Source: Pseudomonas pharyngis (GTDB taxonomy: Bacteria; Pseudomonadota; Gammaproteobacteria; Pseudomonadales; Pseudomonadaceae). From it: a stretch of DNA of 64,000 bases. The notes beneath the pieces were generated by a model. It made no database searches, had not been told where the DNA came from, and saw only the letters and a list, made by a program, of their open reading frames with translations. Positions 18,874 to 30,005 of the stretch are shown here, piece by piece (positions within the stretch are counted from its first letter, which is position 1; each line of letters begins with the position of its first letter). Both the position numbers and the translations under genes were made by a program. Location of the stretch: contig NZ_BQID01000007.1 of the NCBI RefSeq assembly GCF_021602345.1, positions 186,001 to 250,000 of the forward strand. Reading direction: 5' to 3'.

Positions 18874-19509
18874 TCAGCCGCGGTGTCGAGACTCCACTGC
18901 CTTGCGCAGGGTGTCGATCAACGCCTGGATTCGGGCGTGTTGCATTTTCATCGAAGCTTTATTGACGACCAGACGCGAGCTGATCGTGGCGATCAGTTCC
19001 TGGGGTTCCAGGCCGTTGGCGCGCAGGGTGTTGCCGGTGTCGACCACGTCGATGATCTTGTCGGCCAGACCGATCAGCGGTGCCAGCTCCATCGAGCCGT
19101 ACAGCTTGATGATGTCGACCTGACGGCCCTGCTCGGCGTAGTAACGCTTGGCGACGTTGACGAATTTGGTGGCGACGCGCAGGCGGCCCTTGGGCTCGAC
19201 CGCGCCGACCTTGCCGGCGGTCATCAGCTTGCACTGGGCAATCTGCAGATCCAGCGGCTCGTACAGGCCCTGGCCGGTGTATTCCATCAGCACGTCTTTA
19301 CCGGCAACGCCGAGGTCGGCCGCGCCATGCTCGACATAGGTCGGCACGTCGGTGGCCCGCACGATCAACAGGCGAACGTCTTCCTGGGTCGTGGGGATGA
19401 TCAGCTTGCGGCTCTTGTCCGGATTCTCGGTCGGCACGATGCCCGCTTCGGCCAGAAGCGGCAGGGTGTCGTCAAGGATGCGGCCCTTGGACAGTGCGAT
19501 GGTCAACAT
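18874..19509 (-). CDS. hisG: ATP phosphoribosyltransferase HisG, short form
   Basis: HisG makes phosphoribosyl-ATP, the first step of histidine synthesis. At 211 residues it is the short form, which lacks the C-terminal regulatory ACT-like domain and needs the HisZ subunit for activity and feedback control; hisZ is not in this window. Motifs are [19 protein letters not shown] at the N-terminus, [14 protein letters not shown] and the PRPP-loop region [16 protein letters not shown], where the read sequence is [16 protein letters not shown]. It lies between murA and hisD on the minus strand. Confidence 0.96.
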   Translation of the reverse strand: MLTIALSKGRILDDTLPLLAEAGIVPTENPDKSRKLIIPTTQEDVRLLIVRATDVPTYVEHGAADLGVAGKDVLMEYTGQGLYEPLDLQIAQCKLMTAGKVGAVEPKGRLRVATKFVNVAKRYYAEQGRQVDIIKLYGSMELAPLIGLADKIIDVVDTGNTLRANGLEPQELIATISSRLVVNKASMKMQHARIQALIDTLRKAVESRHRG

Positions 19510-19636
19510 GGGAAACGTCAGTCCTTATCAAGGTACTCATGTCCGGTCGCAATCGGCGCCGGACATACATCGAGGGCGTTGCCACCCCCGATCAAAAAGA
19601 ATTCAACGGACACTTCCCTGTGTCCAGATGCAGCGA

Positions 19637-20917
<1,281 letters not shown>

Positions 20918-20924
20918 CTAGGGC

Positions 20925-21164
20925 TCAGGTGCGCTCGGCCCAGGCCGCGCTGCTGAAAAATTTCATAGTGACCGCGTGGATGCTGCCATCGGCGATCCAA
21001 GGGTTCAAATGGGCATAGATGCTTTGCTGACGCTTGACCGGGCTCAACGCCGCCAGTTCATCACTAATCACGTTCAGCTGAAAGTTGCAGCCTTCGCCTT
21101 CAACTTCCACCAGCGTTCCTGGCAGCTTTCCTTCAAGGAAGCTCTTCACTTCTACGGCCTGCAT
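20925..21164 (-). CDS. ibaG: BolA-family protein IbaG
   Basis: A 79-residue BolA-like protein. IbaG/YrbA proteins bind iron-sulfur clusters with monothiol glutaredoxins and are linked to acid and envelope stress. The domain runs the whole length: KSFLEGKLPGTLVEVEGEGC, then the helix LAALSPVKRQQSIYAHL and the strand IHAVTMKFFS. Start at 21164 was chosen because the fold begins at MQAVEVKSFL; the upstream in-frame part is arginine-rich leader. Its place between the mla genes and murA is the classical one. Confidence 0.9.
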   Translation of the reverse strand: MQAVEVKSFLEGKLPGTLVEVEGEGCNFQLNVISDELAALSPVKRQQSIYAHLNPWIADGSIHAVTMKFFSSAAWAERT

Positions 21165-21279
21165 GCTCAACCTCAATCGGCGCCCTGTGCGCACGGGTCG
21201 GACATCATACAAAAAAGCCCCGCGCCTGCGAACCCCGCTGCGCAGGACTCTGACGGGGGGCTTCTCTATTGATGCGGGT

Positions 21280-21585
21280 TCAGGGTTGCGCCAACAGCTC
21301 GGTCAGTTCGCTGACCTGAGCAATTTCGCGCATGTCTTCGGGCATCCCGCGGATGCTGACCGCCTTGCCGGCGGCCTTTGCATCGCGAATGAAGCACAGC
21401 AGCAGCGACAGACCGACGCTGCTGGACTTCTCCACCGCCGAGCAATCGATCACCAATGCCGGGGCGGTGCACGACTTGATCAGCGCCCGGCCCTGTTCCC
21501 GAAGATCCGGGCCGGTGCGGTAATCCAGCACGCCGCTGAGCTGCAGCTCACTGGCTTCGTCCAGACGAATGGCCGACTCGGTCAT
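21280..21585 (-). CDS. mlaB: STAS-domain protein MlaB
   Basis: MlaB is the cytoplasmic STAS subunit of the MlaFEDB complex, which stabilises the transporter that moves phospholipids between outer and inner membrane. The 101-residue protein is one STAS domain with the conserved motif ALVIDCSAVEKSSSVGLSLL. The ATG overlaps the mlaC stop (ATGA), so it is translationally coupled and ends the operon. The gap to ibaG is 115 bases. The assignment depends on both the domain and the complete mla context. Confidence 0.9.
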   Translation of the reverse strand: MTESAIRLDEASELQLSGVLDYRTGPDLREQGRALIKSCTAPALVIDCSAVEKSSSVGLSLLLCFIRDAKAAGKAVSIRGMPEDMREIAQVSELTELLAQP

Positions 21586-22232
21586 TGGGCTGGCTTCTCG
21601 TTCTGCTCGGCCGACTGCTTGGCCTTGGCGACTTCACCGGCCCAGCCGTTGATGGTCTTGTCCAGATCATTGCCATTGCGTTGCATCGCGTCGGCGAACT
21701 GGTCACGGAACAGCTTGCCGATGTTGATGCCGTTGATGATCACATTGCGCAGCTTCCACTCGCCGTTGATCTTCTCCAGGGTGTACTGCACAGGGTAGAT
21801 CGCGCCATTGTTGCCTTTGACGGTCATGCCGACACTGGTGCGGTCGCCCGATTCATCCTTGGGCGCATCGACAGTGATGCCCTGGTTGTTGTACTCGAGC
21901 AAGGCGTTGCCGTAGAACTGGAACAGACCGCGCTTGAAGTTTTCCTCGAAGGTCTTCATCTGCGCCGGGGTTGCCTTGCGCGAATACTTGACCGTCATGA
22001 TGCTCTTGGAAATACCTTCGGCATCGACCACAGGGCCGACGATGGTGTTCAGCGCCGTATAGAAATCCTGCGGATCCTGCTTGTACTTCTCTTTATTGGC
22101 CGCCAGGTCGGCGAGCATCCGGTTCGTGGTGTCCTGAACCAGATCGTGCGCCGATTGTGCCGCCACGGCGTTAGCCACCAGCGGCAGCGCCGCAAGCAAC
22201 ACCAACAGGCCACGTCGCAAGGTAGAGATCAT
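21582..22232 (-). CDS. mlaC: Periplasmic phospholipid-binding protein MlaC
   Basis: MlaC shuttles phospholipids across the periplasm between the MlaA-porin complex and MlaFEDB. The 216-residue protein begins with a signal peptide (basic MISTLRRG, hydrophobic LLVLLAALPLVANA, cleavage near residues 22-25). The mature part has the family motifs SAHDLVQDTTNRMLADL, ISKSIMTVKYSRKATPAQ and KLRNVIINGINIGKLFRDQF. It lies 11 bases after mlaD and overlaps mlaB by 4 bases. In Pseudomonas the homologue is also known as Ttg2D. Confidence 0.94.
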   Translation of the reverse strand: MISTLRRGLLVLLAALPLVANAVAAQSAHDLVQDTTNRMLADLAANKEKYKQDPQDFYTALNTIVGPVVDAEGISKSIMTVKYSRKATPAQMKTFEENFKRGLFQFYGNALLEYNNQGITVDAPKDESGDRTSVGMTVKGNNGAIYPVQYTLEKINGEWKLRNVIINGINIGKLFRDQFADAMQRNGNDLDKTINGWAGEVAKAKQSAEQNEKPAQ

Positions 22233-22243
22233 TCAAAAGCTCC

Positions 22244-22711
22244 TCATTTGGCGTCTTTGCTAACGGTATTGAGCAGGAATTTACCGATCAGGTCTTCCAG
22301 TACCAGAGACGACTGCGTGTCGTGGATGGTTCCACCATCCTTGAGGCGGGTGTCTTCGCCGCCCACGCTGATACCGATGTATTTCTCGCCCAGCAAACCC
22401 GCTGTCAGGATAGATGCTGTGGAGTCGGTCGGCAGATTGTCGACGCTTTTGTCCACTTGCAGGGTTACCCGACCGGTGAAGCTGTCGCGATCCAGATCGA
22501 TTGCGGTGACCTTGCCGATGGTCACGCCCGCCATGGTCACTTTGGCTCTGACCGTCAAACCGGCGATATTGTCGAAATACGCGTAAAGCTTGTAGGTATC
22601 GGTGGTCGAAGTCGGAGACAGGCCACTGACCCGCAGGGCCAGCAGCAACAAAGCCAGGATCCCTGCCAGCAGGAACAGGCCGACACCGATTTCCAGGGTG
22701 CGGTTTTGCAT
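22244..22711 (-). CDS. mlaD: MCE-domain protein MlaD
   Basis: MlaD forms the periplasmic hexameric ring of the Mla transporter. The 155-residue protein has one N-terminal membrane helix (about 7-27, VGLFLLAGILALLLLALRVS) and a single MCE domain (about 38-120) with the family sequence LTVRAKVTMAGVTIGKVTAI and GLLGEKYIGISVGG. Its start overlaps the mlaE stop by one base (TGATG), indicating coupled translation. The C-terminal helix LVLEDLIGKFL fits the lipid channel seen in the family. Confidence 0.95.
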   Translation of the reverse strand: MQNRTLEIGVGLFLLAGILALLLLALRVSGLSPTSTTDTYKLYAYFDNIAGLTVRAKVTMAGVTIGKVTAIDLDRDSFTGRVTLQVDKSVDNLPTDSTASILTAGLLGEKYIGISVGGEDTRLKDGGTIHDTQSSLVLEDLIGKFLLNTVSKDAK

Positions 22712-23508
22712 CAGAAATCTCCAAACATCAAAGCGGTCAGAATAAAGTCCAGGCCGAGTACTGCCAGCGAGGCGTAAACCACGGTCTTGGTGGTGGCACG
22801 GCTGATCCCCTCGGAAGTGGGTTCGCAGTCATAGCCTTGAAATACGGCGATCCAGGTGACGACAAAAGCGAACACTGCACTTTTGATGATGCCGTTGAGC
22901 ACATCGTCACCGAAGCTCACGCTGTTCTGCATGTTCGACCAGTAGGAACCTTCGTAGACACCCAGCCAGTCGACGGCGACCCATGAACCGCCCCAGATGC
23001 CGACCACGCTGAAGATCATCGCCAGCACCGGCAGGGAAATGAAGCCTGCCCACAGACGCGGGGCAATGATGTACTTGAGCGGGTCGACCCCGATCATTTC
23101 CAGACTGGACAACTGTTCGGTGGATTTCATGTTGCCGATTTCCGCCGTCAGCGCCGAGCCGGCACGACCGGCAAACAACAGCGCGGTCACCACCGGTCCC
23201 AGCTCACGCAGCAGGGTCAGCGCCACCATCTGGCCGACGGCCTGTTCCGAGCCGTAACTGGACAGGATATTGAAGCCCTGCAGCGCCAGCACCATGCCGA
23301 TGAAAATCCCGGACACCACGATGATCACCAGCGACATCACGCCGACGGAGTGCAGCTGCTTGACCAGCAGGCCAAACCCGCCACCGATGCCGCCTCGCCC
23401 GAGCAGGGCATGAAACAGGAACAGGGTCGAACGCCCGAACACTGCGACGCTGTCGATTCCGGCGAGGCCGAAACGACGCACACGCTCCATTAATGTAATT
23501 CTGCGCAT
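22711..23508 (-). CDS. mlaE: Mla ABC transporter permease MlaE
   Basis: MlaE is the inner-membrane permease of the phospholipid transporter. The 265-residue protein has an N-terminal amphipathic helix ([20 protein letters not shown]) and about five membrane segments; family motifs include [39 protein letters not shown] and the C-terminal [19 protein letters not shown]. Both its ends overlap neighbours by a single base (TGATG with mlaF before it and with mlaD after it), so the four genes are tightly coupled. Confidence 0.95.
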   Translation of the reverse strand: MRRITLMERVRRFGLAGIDSVAVFGRSTLFLFHALLGRGGIGGGFGLLVKQLHSVGVMSLVIIVVSGIFIGMVLALQGFNILSSYGSEQAVGQMVALTLLRELGPVVTALLFAGRAGSALTAEIGNMKSTEQLSSLEMIGVDPLKYIIAPRLWAGFISLPVLAMIFSVVGIWGGSWVAVDWLGVYEGSYWSNMQNSVSFGDDVLNGIIKSAVFAFVVTWIAVFQGYDCEPTSEGISRATTKTVVYASLAVLGLDFILTALMFGDF

Positions 23509-24320
23509 CAGCGGCGCTTCCCCAGAAGATCTGCGCGGTAATCCGGCGCTGGAAAGTGATACGGCACCGGGCCGTCGGGTTCACCGGTCATGAACTGGCG
23601 GATACGCGGATCGTCCGAGCCCATCAGTTCGTCCGGCGTGCCCTGCCCCAATACCTGGCCATCACCGACCACATAGATGTAGTCAGCAATGCTCGCGGTT
23701 TCGGCGAGGTCGTGGGACACCACGATGCTGGTGATGCCCAAGGCATCGTTGAGCAGACGGATCAGGCGAACCAGCACACCCATGGCGATCGGATCCTGGC
23801 CGACGAACGGTTCGTCGTACATGAGGATCTGCGGATCGAGGGCAATGGCCCGGGCCAGGGCGACCCGGCGCTTCATGCCGCCGGACAGCTCGTCAGGCAT
23901 CAGCTCGATCGCACCGCGCAACCCCACTGCCTGCAATTTGAGCAGGACGATGTCACGGATCATCTCCTCCGGCAGGTCGGTATGAACACGCAGCGGGAAG
24001 GCGACGTTCTCGAACACGTCGAGATCGGTGAACAGCGCACCGCTCTGAAACAGCACGCCCATGTGCTTGCGCGCATCGAACAGATCGCTGCGCGACAGCT
24101 TCGGCAGGTTCTGGCCGTTGACCCAGACCTCGCCCTTGGATGGCCGCAACTGGGCGCCCATCAGGCGCAACAGTGTGGTCTTGCCGCACCCGGAAGGCCC
24201 CATGATGCCGGTGACCTTGCCGCGCGGGATGCGGATATCGACGTTATTGAAAATGCTCCGCGCACCGCGCTTGAAGGAGACTCCCTTCAGCTCGACCGCG
24301 TAGGCGTTATCGGCACTCAT
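23508..24320 (-). CDS. mlaF: Mla ABC transporter ATPase MlaF
   Basis: MlaF powers the Mla phospholipid transporter. The 270-residue ATPase has Walker [10 protein letters not shown] at 41-49, the ABC signature LSGGM at 145-149, Walker B LMYDE at 166-170 and the switch histidine in [12 protein letters not shown]. It is the first gene of mlaFEDCB. The C-terminal tail past residue 245 ([17 protein letters not shown]) fits the known extension that contacts the neighbouring ATPase. The promoter should lie in the 274 bases toward the divergent kdsD. Confidence 0.95.
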   Translation of the reverse strand: MSADNAYAVELKGVSFKRGARSIFNNVDIRIPRGKVTGIMGPSGCGKTTLLRLMGAQLRPSKGEVWVNGQNLPKLSRSDLFDARKHMGVLFQSGALFTDLDVFENVAFPLRVHTDLPEEMIRDIVLLKLQAVGLRGAIELMPDELSGGMKRRVALARAIALDPQILMYDEPFVGQDPIAMGVLVRLIRLLNDALGITSIVVSHDLAETASIADYIYVVGDGQVLGQGTPDELMGSDDPRIRQFMTGEPDGPVPYHFPAPDYRADLLGKRR

Positions 24321-24554
24321 CTAAACTCCTTGCGATGCAGCCTCTCACTCGGACGCCTGGCTTTCTGAGGAAAGCCCCTACATCCCGGGCAGGCCGAACT
24401 GGCGGCGAACTATATCACTGCAAAGGGCAAGCGCCCAAGGCCTGCACCGGCCCGGATCTGCGAGCTGAGGGGCTTGAAGGTATATTTGGAGCGTTTTGGT
24501 AACGAGGAATGACAAAGCACGACGAACTTGCGTGAGGCTTTTCAACATAACCGC

Positions 24555-24560
24555 TATAAT
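24555..24560 (+). promoter_or_regulatory. Likely -10 box of the kdsD promoter
   Basis: A perfect TATAAT lies 35 bases before the kdsD ATG in the divergent mlaF-kdsD region. A TTGCGT at 24528-24533 is 21 bases upstream, too far for a good -35, so the promoter may be activator-dependent or the -35 weak. Confidence 0.45.
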
Positions 24561-24594
24561 CGCCGCCTTTTCATCGGGCTATACGATTTCTGAC

Positions 24595-25569
24595 ATGAGC
24601 CAAACCAGCGACCTGATTCAATCGGCACAACGCACCATTCGCCTCGAAGTGGAAGCCGTACAAGGCTTGTTGCCCCATATCGACGCCGATTTCGTACGCG
24701 CTTGCGAGATGATTCTGGCCAGCAAGGGCCGTGTTGTCGTGGTCGGCATGGGCAAGTCCGGGCACGTCGGCAACAAGATTGCCGCGACCCTGGCCAGCAC
24801 CGGCACCCCGGCGTTTTTCGTGCACCCGGCCGAGGCCAGCCACGGCGACATGGGCATGATCACTCGCGATGACGTCATTCTGGCCCTGTCGAACTCCGGT
24901 TCCACCAACGAAATCGTCACTCTGCTGCCACTGATCAAGCGCCTGGGCATTCAGCTGATCAGCGTCACCGGCAACCCGCAATCGCCGCTGGCCAAGGCCG
25001 CCGAGGTCAACCTCAACGTTCACGTCGAGCACGAAGCCTGCCCGCTGAACCTGGCGCCGACCTCCTCGACCACCGCCGCACTGGTCATGGGCGACGCCCT
25101 GGCCGTGGCGCTGCTGGAAGCGCGCGGCTTCACTGCCGAAGACTTCGCCTTTTCCCACCCCGGCGGCGCACTGGGCCGACGCCTGCTGCTGAAAGTGGAA
25201 AACGTCATGCACGCCGGCCAGGAACTGCCGCAGGTACAGCGCGGCACCCTGCTCAAGGACGCGTTGATGGAAATGACCCGCAAGGGCCTGGGCATGACCG
25301 TCATCCTGGAAACCGACGGCAAGCTGGCCGGGATCTTCACTGACGGCGACCTGCGTCGCACCCTGGATCGCAGCATTGATATCCACAGCGCCACCATCGA
25401 CCAGGTGATGACCGTGCACGGCAAGACCGCCCGCGCCGAGATGCTTGCCGCCGAAGCCCTGAAAATCATGGAAGACCACCGAATCAACGCGCTGGTTGTC
25501 GTGGATGAAGAGGATCGCCCGATCGGCGCCTTCAACCTCTCCGACCTGCTGCGCGCAGGAGTGATGTAA
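24595..25569 (+). CDS. kdsD: Arabinose-5-phosphate isomerase KdsD
   Basis: KdsD converts ribulose 5-phosphate to arabinose 5-phosphate, the first step to KDO of LPS. The 324-residue protein has an N-terminal SIS domain (VVVGMGKSGHVGNKIAATL, FVHPAEASHGDMG, ALSNSGSTNE) and two CBS domains (about 205-320; VENVMHAGQELPQV, KLAGIFTDGDLRRTL). The ATG at 24595 (MSQTSDLIQ) lies downstream of TATAAT; longer in-frame starts would precede that promoter. The kdsC ATG follows the stop codon without a gap. Confidence 0.95.
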   Translation: MSQTSDLIQSAQRTIRLEVEAVQGLLPHIDADFVRACEMILASKGRVVVVGMGKSGHVGNKIAATLASTGTPAFFVHPAEASHGDMGMITRDDVILALSNSGSTNEIVTLLPLIKRLGIQLISVTGNPQSPLAKAAEVNLNVHVEHEACPLNLAPTSSTTAALVMGDALAVALLEARGFTAEDFAFSHPGGALGRRLLLKVENVMHAGQELPQVQRGTLLKDALMEMTRKGLGMTVILETDGKLAGIFTDGDLRRTLDRSIDIHSATIDQVMTVHGKTARAEMLAAEALKIMEDHRINALVVVDEEDRPIGAFNLSDLLRAGVM

Positions 25570-26094
25570 ATGAGCACCGATCTGCTGCAACGCGGCAAGG
25601 CCATCAAACTGGCGGTTTTCGACGTCGACGGTGTCCTCACCGACGGGCGCCTGTACTTCCTTGAAGACGGCAGCGAGTTCAAGACTTTCAATACACTGGA
25701 TGGCCAGGGCATCAAGATGCTGATGAACGCCGGCGTACAGACCGCCATCATCAGCGGTCGCAAGACTCCGGTGGTCGAGCGTCGGGCGAAGAACCTGGGG
25801 ATCCCGCACCTGTTTCAGGGCCGTGAAGACAAACTGGTCGTTCTCGACAGTCTTCTGGAGCAACTGGGCCTAAGCTATGAACAAGTGGCTTACCTCGGCG
25901 ACGACCTGCCGGATCTGCCGGTGATCCGCCGTGTAGGCCTGGGCATGGCCGTGGCCAACGCCGCACCTTTTGTTCGCGAACACGCTCATGGCGTCACCCA
26001 GGCTCGTGGCGGCGAAGGTGCCGCCCGCGAATTCTGCGAACTGATCCTGCGCGCCCAAGGCAGCCTCGACGCCGCCAACAATGCGTATCTGTGA
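25570..26094 (+). CDS. kdsC: 3-deoxy-manno-octulosonate-8-phosphatase KdsC
   Basis: KdsC removes the phosphate of KDO 8-phosphate. The 174-residue HAD-family enzyme of the small, cap-less type has the nucleophile pair Asp18/Asp20 in VFDVDGVLTDGRLYF, the threonine or serine motif TAIISGRKTPVVERR and the acidic motif YLGDDLPDLPVIRRVG. It is coupled to kdsD and is followed after 8 bases by lptC, so KDO synthesis and LPS export are one operon. Confidence 0.95.
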   Translation: MSTDLLQRGKAIKLAVFDVDGVLTDGRLYFLEDGSEFKTFNTLDGQGIKMLMNAGVQTAIISGRKTPVVERRAKNLGIPHLFQGREDKLVVLDSLLEQLGLSYEQVAYLGDDLPDLPVIRRVGLGMAVANAAPFVREHAHGVTQARGGEGAAREFCELILRAQGSLDAANNAYL

Positions 26095-26102
26095 GTCCAA
26101 CC

Positions 26103-26675
26103 ATGTTTAGCAAAAAGTTTCGCAACATCCTGCTGTTCGGTTGCATCGCGGCGATTTTCGGTGCGGTCGGCTACTGGAACATCAGCCCGGAACGCTTCCT
26201 CGACAAACCGCCGGTTTCGGCAGAGGAAAGCCCGATCGACTGGTACGCGACCAATACGCACACGATCCAGTACCTCGAAGACGGCAAAGTGCAGTACGAA
26301 ATGACGTCCGACAAGGCCGAGCACGTCAAGGCGACCGACATTACACTGGTCACCAAGCCTGATCTGAACATGTTCCGTGGCACCGACTTCCCCTGGCACG
26401 TGACCAGCGAACGCGGTGAAGTGAATTCCGGTGGCACCGAGGTCGAGCTGATCGACTCGGTACGCGTCAAGCGCACCGACGAAAAGAACCGCGACACCCT
26501 GATTACCAGCACACGCATGACCGTGTTCCCTCAGCAGCAATATGCGCAGACCCAGCAACCCGTTAGAATCGACGGCGCTGGCGGTGTATCGACTGGCGTA
26601 GGAATGAAAGCGTATTTGAAGGAAAGCAGGATACACCTGCTATCGAACGTAAGAGGACAGTATGAGGCTCGTTAA
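26103..26675 (+). CDS. lptC: LPS export protein LptC
   Basis: LptC is the bitopic inner-membrane protein that takes LPS from LptB2FG to the periplasmic bridge. The 190-residue protein has one N-terminal membrane helix (about 8-24, ILLFGCIAAIFGAVGYW) and a periplasmic beta-jellyroll with DWYATNTHTIQYLEDGKV and FPWHVTSERGEVNSGGTEVE. Its last 14 bases overlap lptA. The ATG at 26103 is preferred because the membrane helix begins right after it. Confidence 0.93.
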   Translation: MFSKKFRNILLFGCIAAIFGAVGYWNISPERFLDKPPVSAEESPIDWYATNTHTIQYLEDGKVQYEMTSDKAEHVKATDITLVTKPDLNMFRGTDFPWHVTSERGEVNSGGTEVELIDSVRVKRTDEKNRDTLITSTRMTVFPQQQYAQTQQPVRIDGAGGVSTGVGMKAYLKESRIHLLSNVRGQYEAR

Positions 26676-27207
26676 AACCCTCCCTATTTTGCTCAGTCTG
26701 GGCGCAGCACTGGGAAGCGTGAGCGCCTGGGCTCTGCCGAACGATCAAGAGCAGCCAATCCGCATTCAGGCCGACGATGCCCAACTGGACGACAAGAACG
26801 GCGTTGCCACCTACAAAGGCGACGTGATCATCACCCAGGGTTCGATGATCGTCAAAGGCAACACCGTGACCATGACCCGTGCGCCTAACGGCGACATCGA
26901 CGTCGTGACCTCGGTCGGCAACCTCGCCTACTTCGAACAGTTGCAGACTGCCGGTGATGCCAAACCCGTCCAGGGTTGGGGTGTGACCATTCAGTACCAC
27001 GCCGCGCAGAATCGCGTCGTGCTGATCGACAAGGCAAAAGTCGTCGACAAGGACAACAACACCACTCAGGGCGAGAAAATCGTCTATGACACGGTGAAGA
27101 AACTGGCCAGCGCCGGTCGAGCCACTGGCAGCAAGGTCACCGAAGCGCGTCCGCGCATCGACATGGTGATCCAGCCGAAGAAGAAAACCGACGAGAAAAC
27201 CCAGTAA
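26662..27207 (+). CDS. lptA: Periplasmic LPS bridge protein LptA
   Basis: LptA oligomers form the periplasmic bridge that carries LPS to the outer membrane. The 181-residue protein has a signal peptide ([20 protein letters not shown], cleavage near SAWA at about 24) and an OstA-like beta-jellyroll: [20 protein letters not shown], then [20 protein letters not shown]. The C-terminus is Lys-rich. An AAGAGGA ribosome site lies within lptC. The stop overlaps the lptB start (TAATG). Confidence 0.95.
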   Translation: MRLVKTLPILLSLGAALGSVSAWALPNDQEQPIRIQADDAQLDDKNGVATYKGDVIITQGSMIVKGNTVTMTRAPNGDIDVVTSVGNLAYFEQLQTAGDAKPVQGWGVTIQYHAAQNRVVLIDKAKVVDKDNNTTQGEKIVYDTVKKLASAGRATGSKVTEARPRIDMVIQPKKKTDEKTQ

Positions 27208-27932
27208 TGGCAACTCTGAAAGCTCAGCACCTGGCCAAGGCCTATAAAAGCCGCCAGGTCGTGCGCGACGTCAGCCTGTCGATCGACAGCGGCCAGATCG
27301 TCGGCCTGCTCGGCCCGAACGGCGCCGGCAAGACCACGTGCTTCTACATGATCGTCGGCCTGGTTCAGGCCGATCAGGGTCGCGTACTGATCGACGACCT
27401 GGACGTCAGCCACCAGCCGATGCATGGCCGTGCGAAGGCCGGTATCGGCTATCTGCCGCAAGAAGCGTCGATCTTCCGCAAACTGTCGGTGGCCGACAAC
27501 ATCATGGCCATCCTCGAGACCCGTCAGGAGCTCGACAAGGCAGGTCGTCGCAAGGAGCTGGAAAGCCTGCTGCAGGAATTCCACATCAGCCACATCCGCG
27601 ACAACCTCGGCATGAGCCTGTCCGGTGGTGAGCGCCGCCGGGTAGAAATCGCCCGCGCACTGGCCACGGCACCGAAATTCATCCTGCTCGACGAACCGTT
27701 CGCCGGTGTCGACCCGATCTCGGTCGGCGACATCAAGCAGATCATCCATCACCTCAAGGCCAAGGGGATCGGCGTACTGATCACCGACCACAACGTCCGT
27801 GAGACGCTGGATATCTGCGAAACCGCCTATATCGTCAACGACGGCCAGTTGATCGCCGAAGGCGACTCCGCGACCATCCTCGCCAACGATCTGGTGAAGG
27901 AAGTCTATCTGGGTCACGAGTTCCGCCTGTAA
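27207..27932 (+). CDS. lptB: LPS export ABC transporter ATPase LptB
   Basis: LptB is the cytoplasmic ATPase that drives LPS extraction with LptF and LptG. The 241-residue protein has Walker [10 protein letters not shown] at 36-44, the Q-loop in [10 protein letters not shown], the signature LSGGE at 138-142, Walker [13 protein letters not shown] and the H-loop [12 protein letters not shown]. It starts within the lptA stop codon. rpoN follows after 186 bases, the conserved lptB-rpoN order of proteobacteria. lptF and lptG are elsewhere. Confidence 0.97.
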   Translation: MATLKAQHLAKAYKSRQVVRDVSLSIDSGQIVGLLGPNGAGKTTCFYMIVGLVQADQGRVLIDDLDVSHQPMHGRAKAGIGYLPQEASIFRKLSVADNIMAILETRQELDKAGRRKELESLLQEFHISHIRDNLGMSLSGGERRRVEIARALATAPKFILLDEPFAGVDPISVGDIKQIIHHLKAKGIGVLITDHNVRETLDICETAYIVNDGQLIAEGDSATILANDLVKEVYLGHEFRL

Positions 27933-27962
27933 GCGCGACAGCATCCGACCAGCCGTCCGGGT

Positions 27963-28007
27963 GCTGTAACGTTGAAACGCCTTTTTATACGCTTTTATTG
28001 TTACAGC
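27963..28007. repeat. Inverted repeat in the lptB-rpoN gap
   Basis: Perfect 8-base arms GCTGTAAC (27963-27970) and GTTACAGC (28000-28007) flank a 29-base AT-rich stretch. Its role is unknown; it could be an operator or part of an mRNA structure before rpoN. Confidence 0.4.
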
Positions 28008-28118
28008 GCTCTAGGCAAACACGACAGTTTCAGGCATATAATTTGCTTAAGTTTGGCGCTCCGGCGCCCTGTAGTGGATGGCGCATAGCGCCGGCGAATA
28101 AGGTGTTAAGCCCCTGCC

Positions 28119-29612
28119 ATGAAACCATCGCTAGTCTTGAGAATGGGCCAGCAGCTGACGATGACACCGCAGCTGCAACAGGCCATCCGCCTGCTCCAAT
28201 TGTCGACCCTGGATCTGCAACAGGAAATCCAGGAGGCTCTGGAATCCAATCCGATGCTCGAACGCCAGGAGGACGGAGACGACTTCGACAACTCCGACCC
28301 CATGGCCGACAACGCCGAACAGAAGCCCAACACCGAGATCCAGGAACCCTCCTATCAGGAGACCGCGCCGACAGTCGACAACCTCGAAGACGGCGAATGG
28401 AACGAGCGAATCCCCAACGAATTGCCGGTAGACACCGCCTGGGAAGACGTCTACCAGACCAGCGCCAGCAGCTTGCCGAGCAGCGACGATGACGAGTGGG
28501 ACTTCACCACCCGCACCTCCGCCGGCGAGAGCCTGCAAAGCCACCTGCTGTGGCAGTTGAACCTGGCACCGATGTCCGACACCGATCGCCTGATCGCCGT
28601 CACCCTGATCGATTGCATCAACAATCAGGGCTACCTGGACGAAACCCTCGAAGAAATCCTCGACGCCTTTGATCCGGAACTCGACATCGAGCTGGACGAG
28701 ATCGAAGCCGTCCTGCACCGCATCCAGCAGTTCGAACCGGCCGGCATCGGCGCACGTAACCTGGGCGAATGCCTGCTGCTGCAATTGCGCCAGCTGTCGG
28801 CCAAGACCCCTTGGCTGGCCGAAGCCAAGCGCCTGGTCACCGATTACATCGACTTGCTCGGCAGCCGCGACTACAGCCAGTTGATGCGGCGCATGAAGCT
28901 CAAGGAAGACGAGCTGCGGCAGGTCATCGAACTGGTGCAGAGCCTGAACCCGCGCCCCGGTTCGCAGATCGAATCCACCGAAGCCGAATACGTGGTGCCT
29001 GACGTCATCGTGCGCAAGGACAACGAGCGCTGGCTGGTCGAGCTGAATCAGGAATCGGTGCCACGCCTGCGGGTCAACGCCCAATACGCCGGTTTCGTGC
29101 GCCGCGCCGACACCAGCGCCGACAACACCTTCATGCGCAATCAGTTGCAGGAAGCCCGCTGGTTCATCAAGAGCCTGCAGAGCCGCAACGAAACTCTGAT
29201 GAAAGTGGCCACCCAGATCGTCGAACACCAGCGCGGGTTTCTGGAGTACGGCGACGAAGCCATGAAGCCGCTGGTCCTGCACGACATTGCAGAAGCGGTT
29301 GGCATGCACGAGTCGACGATTTCCCGCGTAACCACGCAAAAATTCATGCATACCCCACGGGGCATATATGAACTGAAATACTTTTTCTCCAGTCACGTCA
29401 GTACCTCCGAAGGCGGCGAATGCTCGTCCACGGCGATCCGCGCGATCATCAAAAAACTGGTTGCCGCGGAAAATCAGAAAAAGCCGTTGAGTGACAGCAA
29501 GATCGCTGGTTTACTGGAGGCACAAGGCATTCAGGTGGCTCGCCGCACCGTCGCCAAGTACCGCGAATCCCTCGGAATCGCGCCTTCGAGCGAACGCAAG
29601 CGGTTGATGTAA
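28119..29612 (+). CDS. rpoN: RNA polymerase sigma-54 factor RpoN
   Basis: RpoN directs polymerase to -24/-12 promoters and needs AAA+ activators; in pseudomonads it controls nitrogen use, motility and carbon genes. The 497-residue protein has the Gln/Leu-rich region I (1-49, with [20 protein letters not shown]), an acidic region II (about 50-120), the core-binding region, a helix-turn-helix ([20 protein letters not shown]) and the RpoN box [10 protein letters not shown] at 474-483. A TATAAT at 28037-28042 may be the -10 of its promoter. The genes downstream are the conserved rpoN cluster. Confidence 0.97.
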   Translation: MKPSLVLRMGQQLTMTPQLQQAIRLLQLSTLDLQQEIQEALESNPMLERQEDGDDFDNSDPMADNAEQKPNTEIQEPSYQETAPTVDNLEDGEWNERIPNELPVDTAWEDVYQTSASSLPSSDDDEWDFTTRTSAGESLQSHLLWQLNLAPMSDTDRLIAVTLIDCINNQGYLDETLEEILDAFDPELDIELDEIEAVLHRIQQFEPAGIGARNLGECLLLQLRQLSAKTPWLAEAKRLVTDYIDLLGSRDYSQLMRRMKLKEDELRQVIELVQSLNPRPGSQIESTEAEYVVPDVIVRKDNERWLVELNQESVPRLRVNAQYAGFVRRADTSADNTFMRNQLQEARWFIKSLQSRNETLMKVATQIVEHQRGFLEYGDEAMKPLVLHDIAEAVGMHESTISRVTTQKFMHTPRGIYELKYFFSSHVSTSEGGECSSTAIRAIIKKLVAAENQKKPLSDSKIAGLLEAQGIQVARRTVAKYRESLGIAPSSERKRLM

Positions 29613-29685
29613 GCCACGTTACAGCGTTCCAGTGGCAGGCTCTTCGGCCTGCCGCTTTATGCACTGGCAACGAAGGAGAAGCTGT

Positions 29686-29994
29686 ATGCAAGTCAACATC
29701 AGTGGACACCAACTGGAAGTTACCCAGCCTCTGCGCGAGTACATCGAGCTCAAGCTCAAGAAGCTCGAAGGGCATTTCGACAAGATCACCAACGTGCAAG
29801 TTACGATGTGCGTCGAAAAACTGAAGCAGAAAATCGAAGCCACGCTGCATATTCCCGGCAATGAGGTCGTCGCAAACGCGGAACATACCGATATGTACGC
29901 TGCGATCGACGCGCTGACCGACAAGCTTGATAAACAACTCAAAAAGCATAAGGAAAAGACCCAGAGCCTGCTTCAGGGCGCTACCGGTCGATAA
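29686..29994 (+). CDS. hpf: Ribosome hibernation promoting factor Hpf, short form
   Basis: Hpf binds the 30S subunit in stationary phase and promotes inactive ribosome dimers. The 102-residue protein is the short gammaproteobacterial form: one S30AE domain with MQVNISGHQLEVTQPLREYI, the basic helix KLKKLEGHFDKI and AEHTDMYAAIDALTDKLDKQ. GAAGGAG precedes the ATG at 29686. The gene follows rpoN by 73 bases, its usual place. Confidence 0.95.
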   Translation: MQVNISGHQLEVTQPLREYIELKLKKLEGHFDKITNVQVTMCVEKLKQKIEATLHIPGNEVVANAEHTDMYAAIDALTDKLDKQLKKHKEKTQSLLQGATGR

Positions 29995-30005
29995 CCCCCA
30001 CCCCC

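Noticed and set aside
18874-19509. HisG as a truncated gene
   Set aside because: Its 211 residues are the normal length of the short form that works with HisZ.
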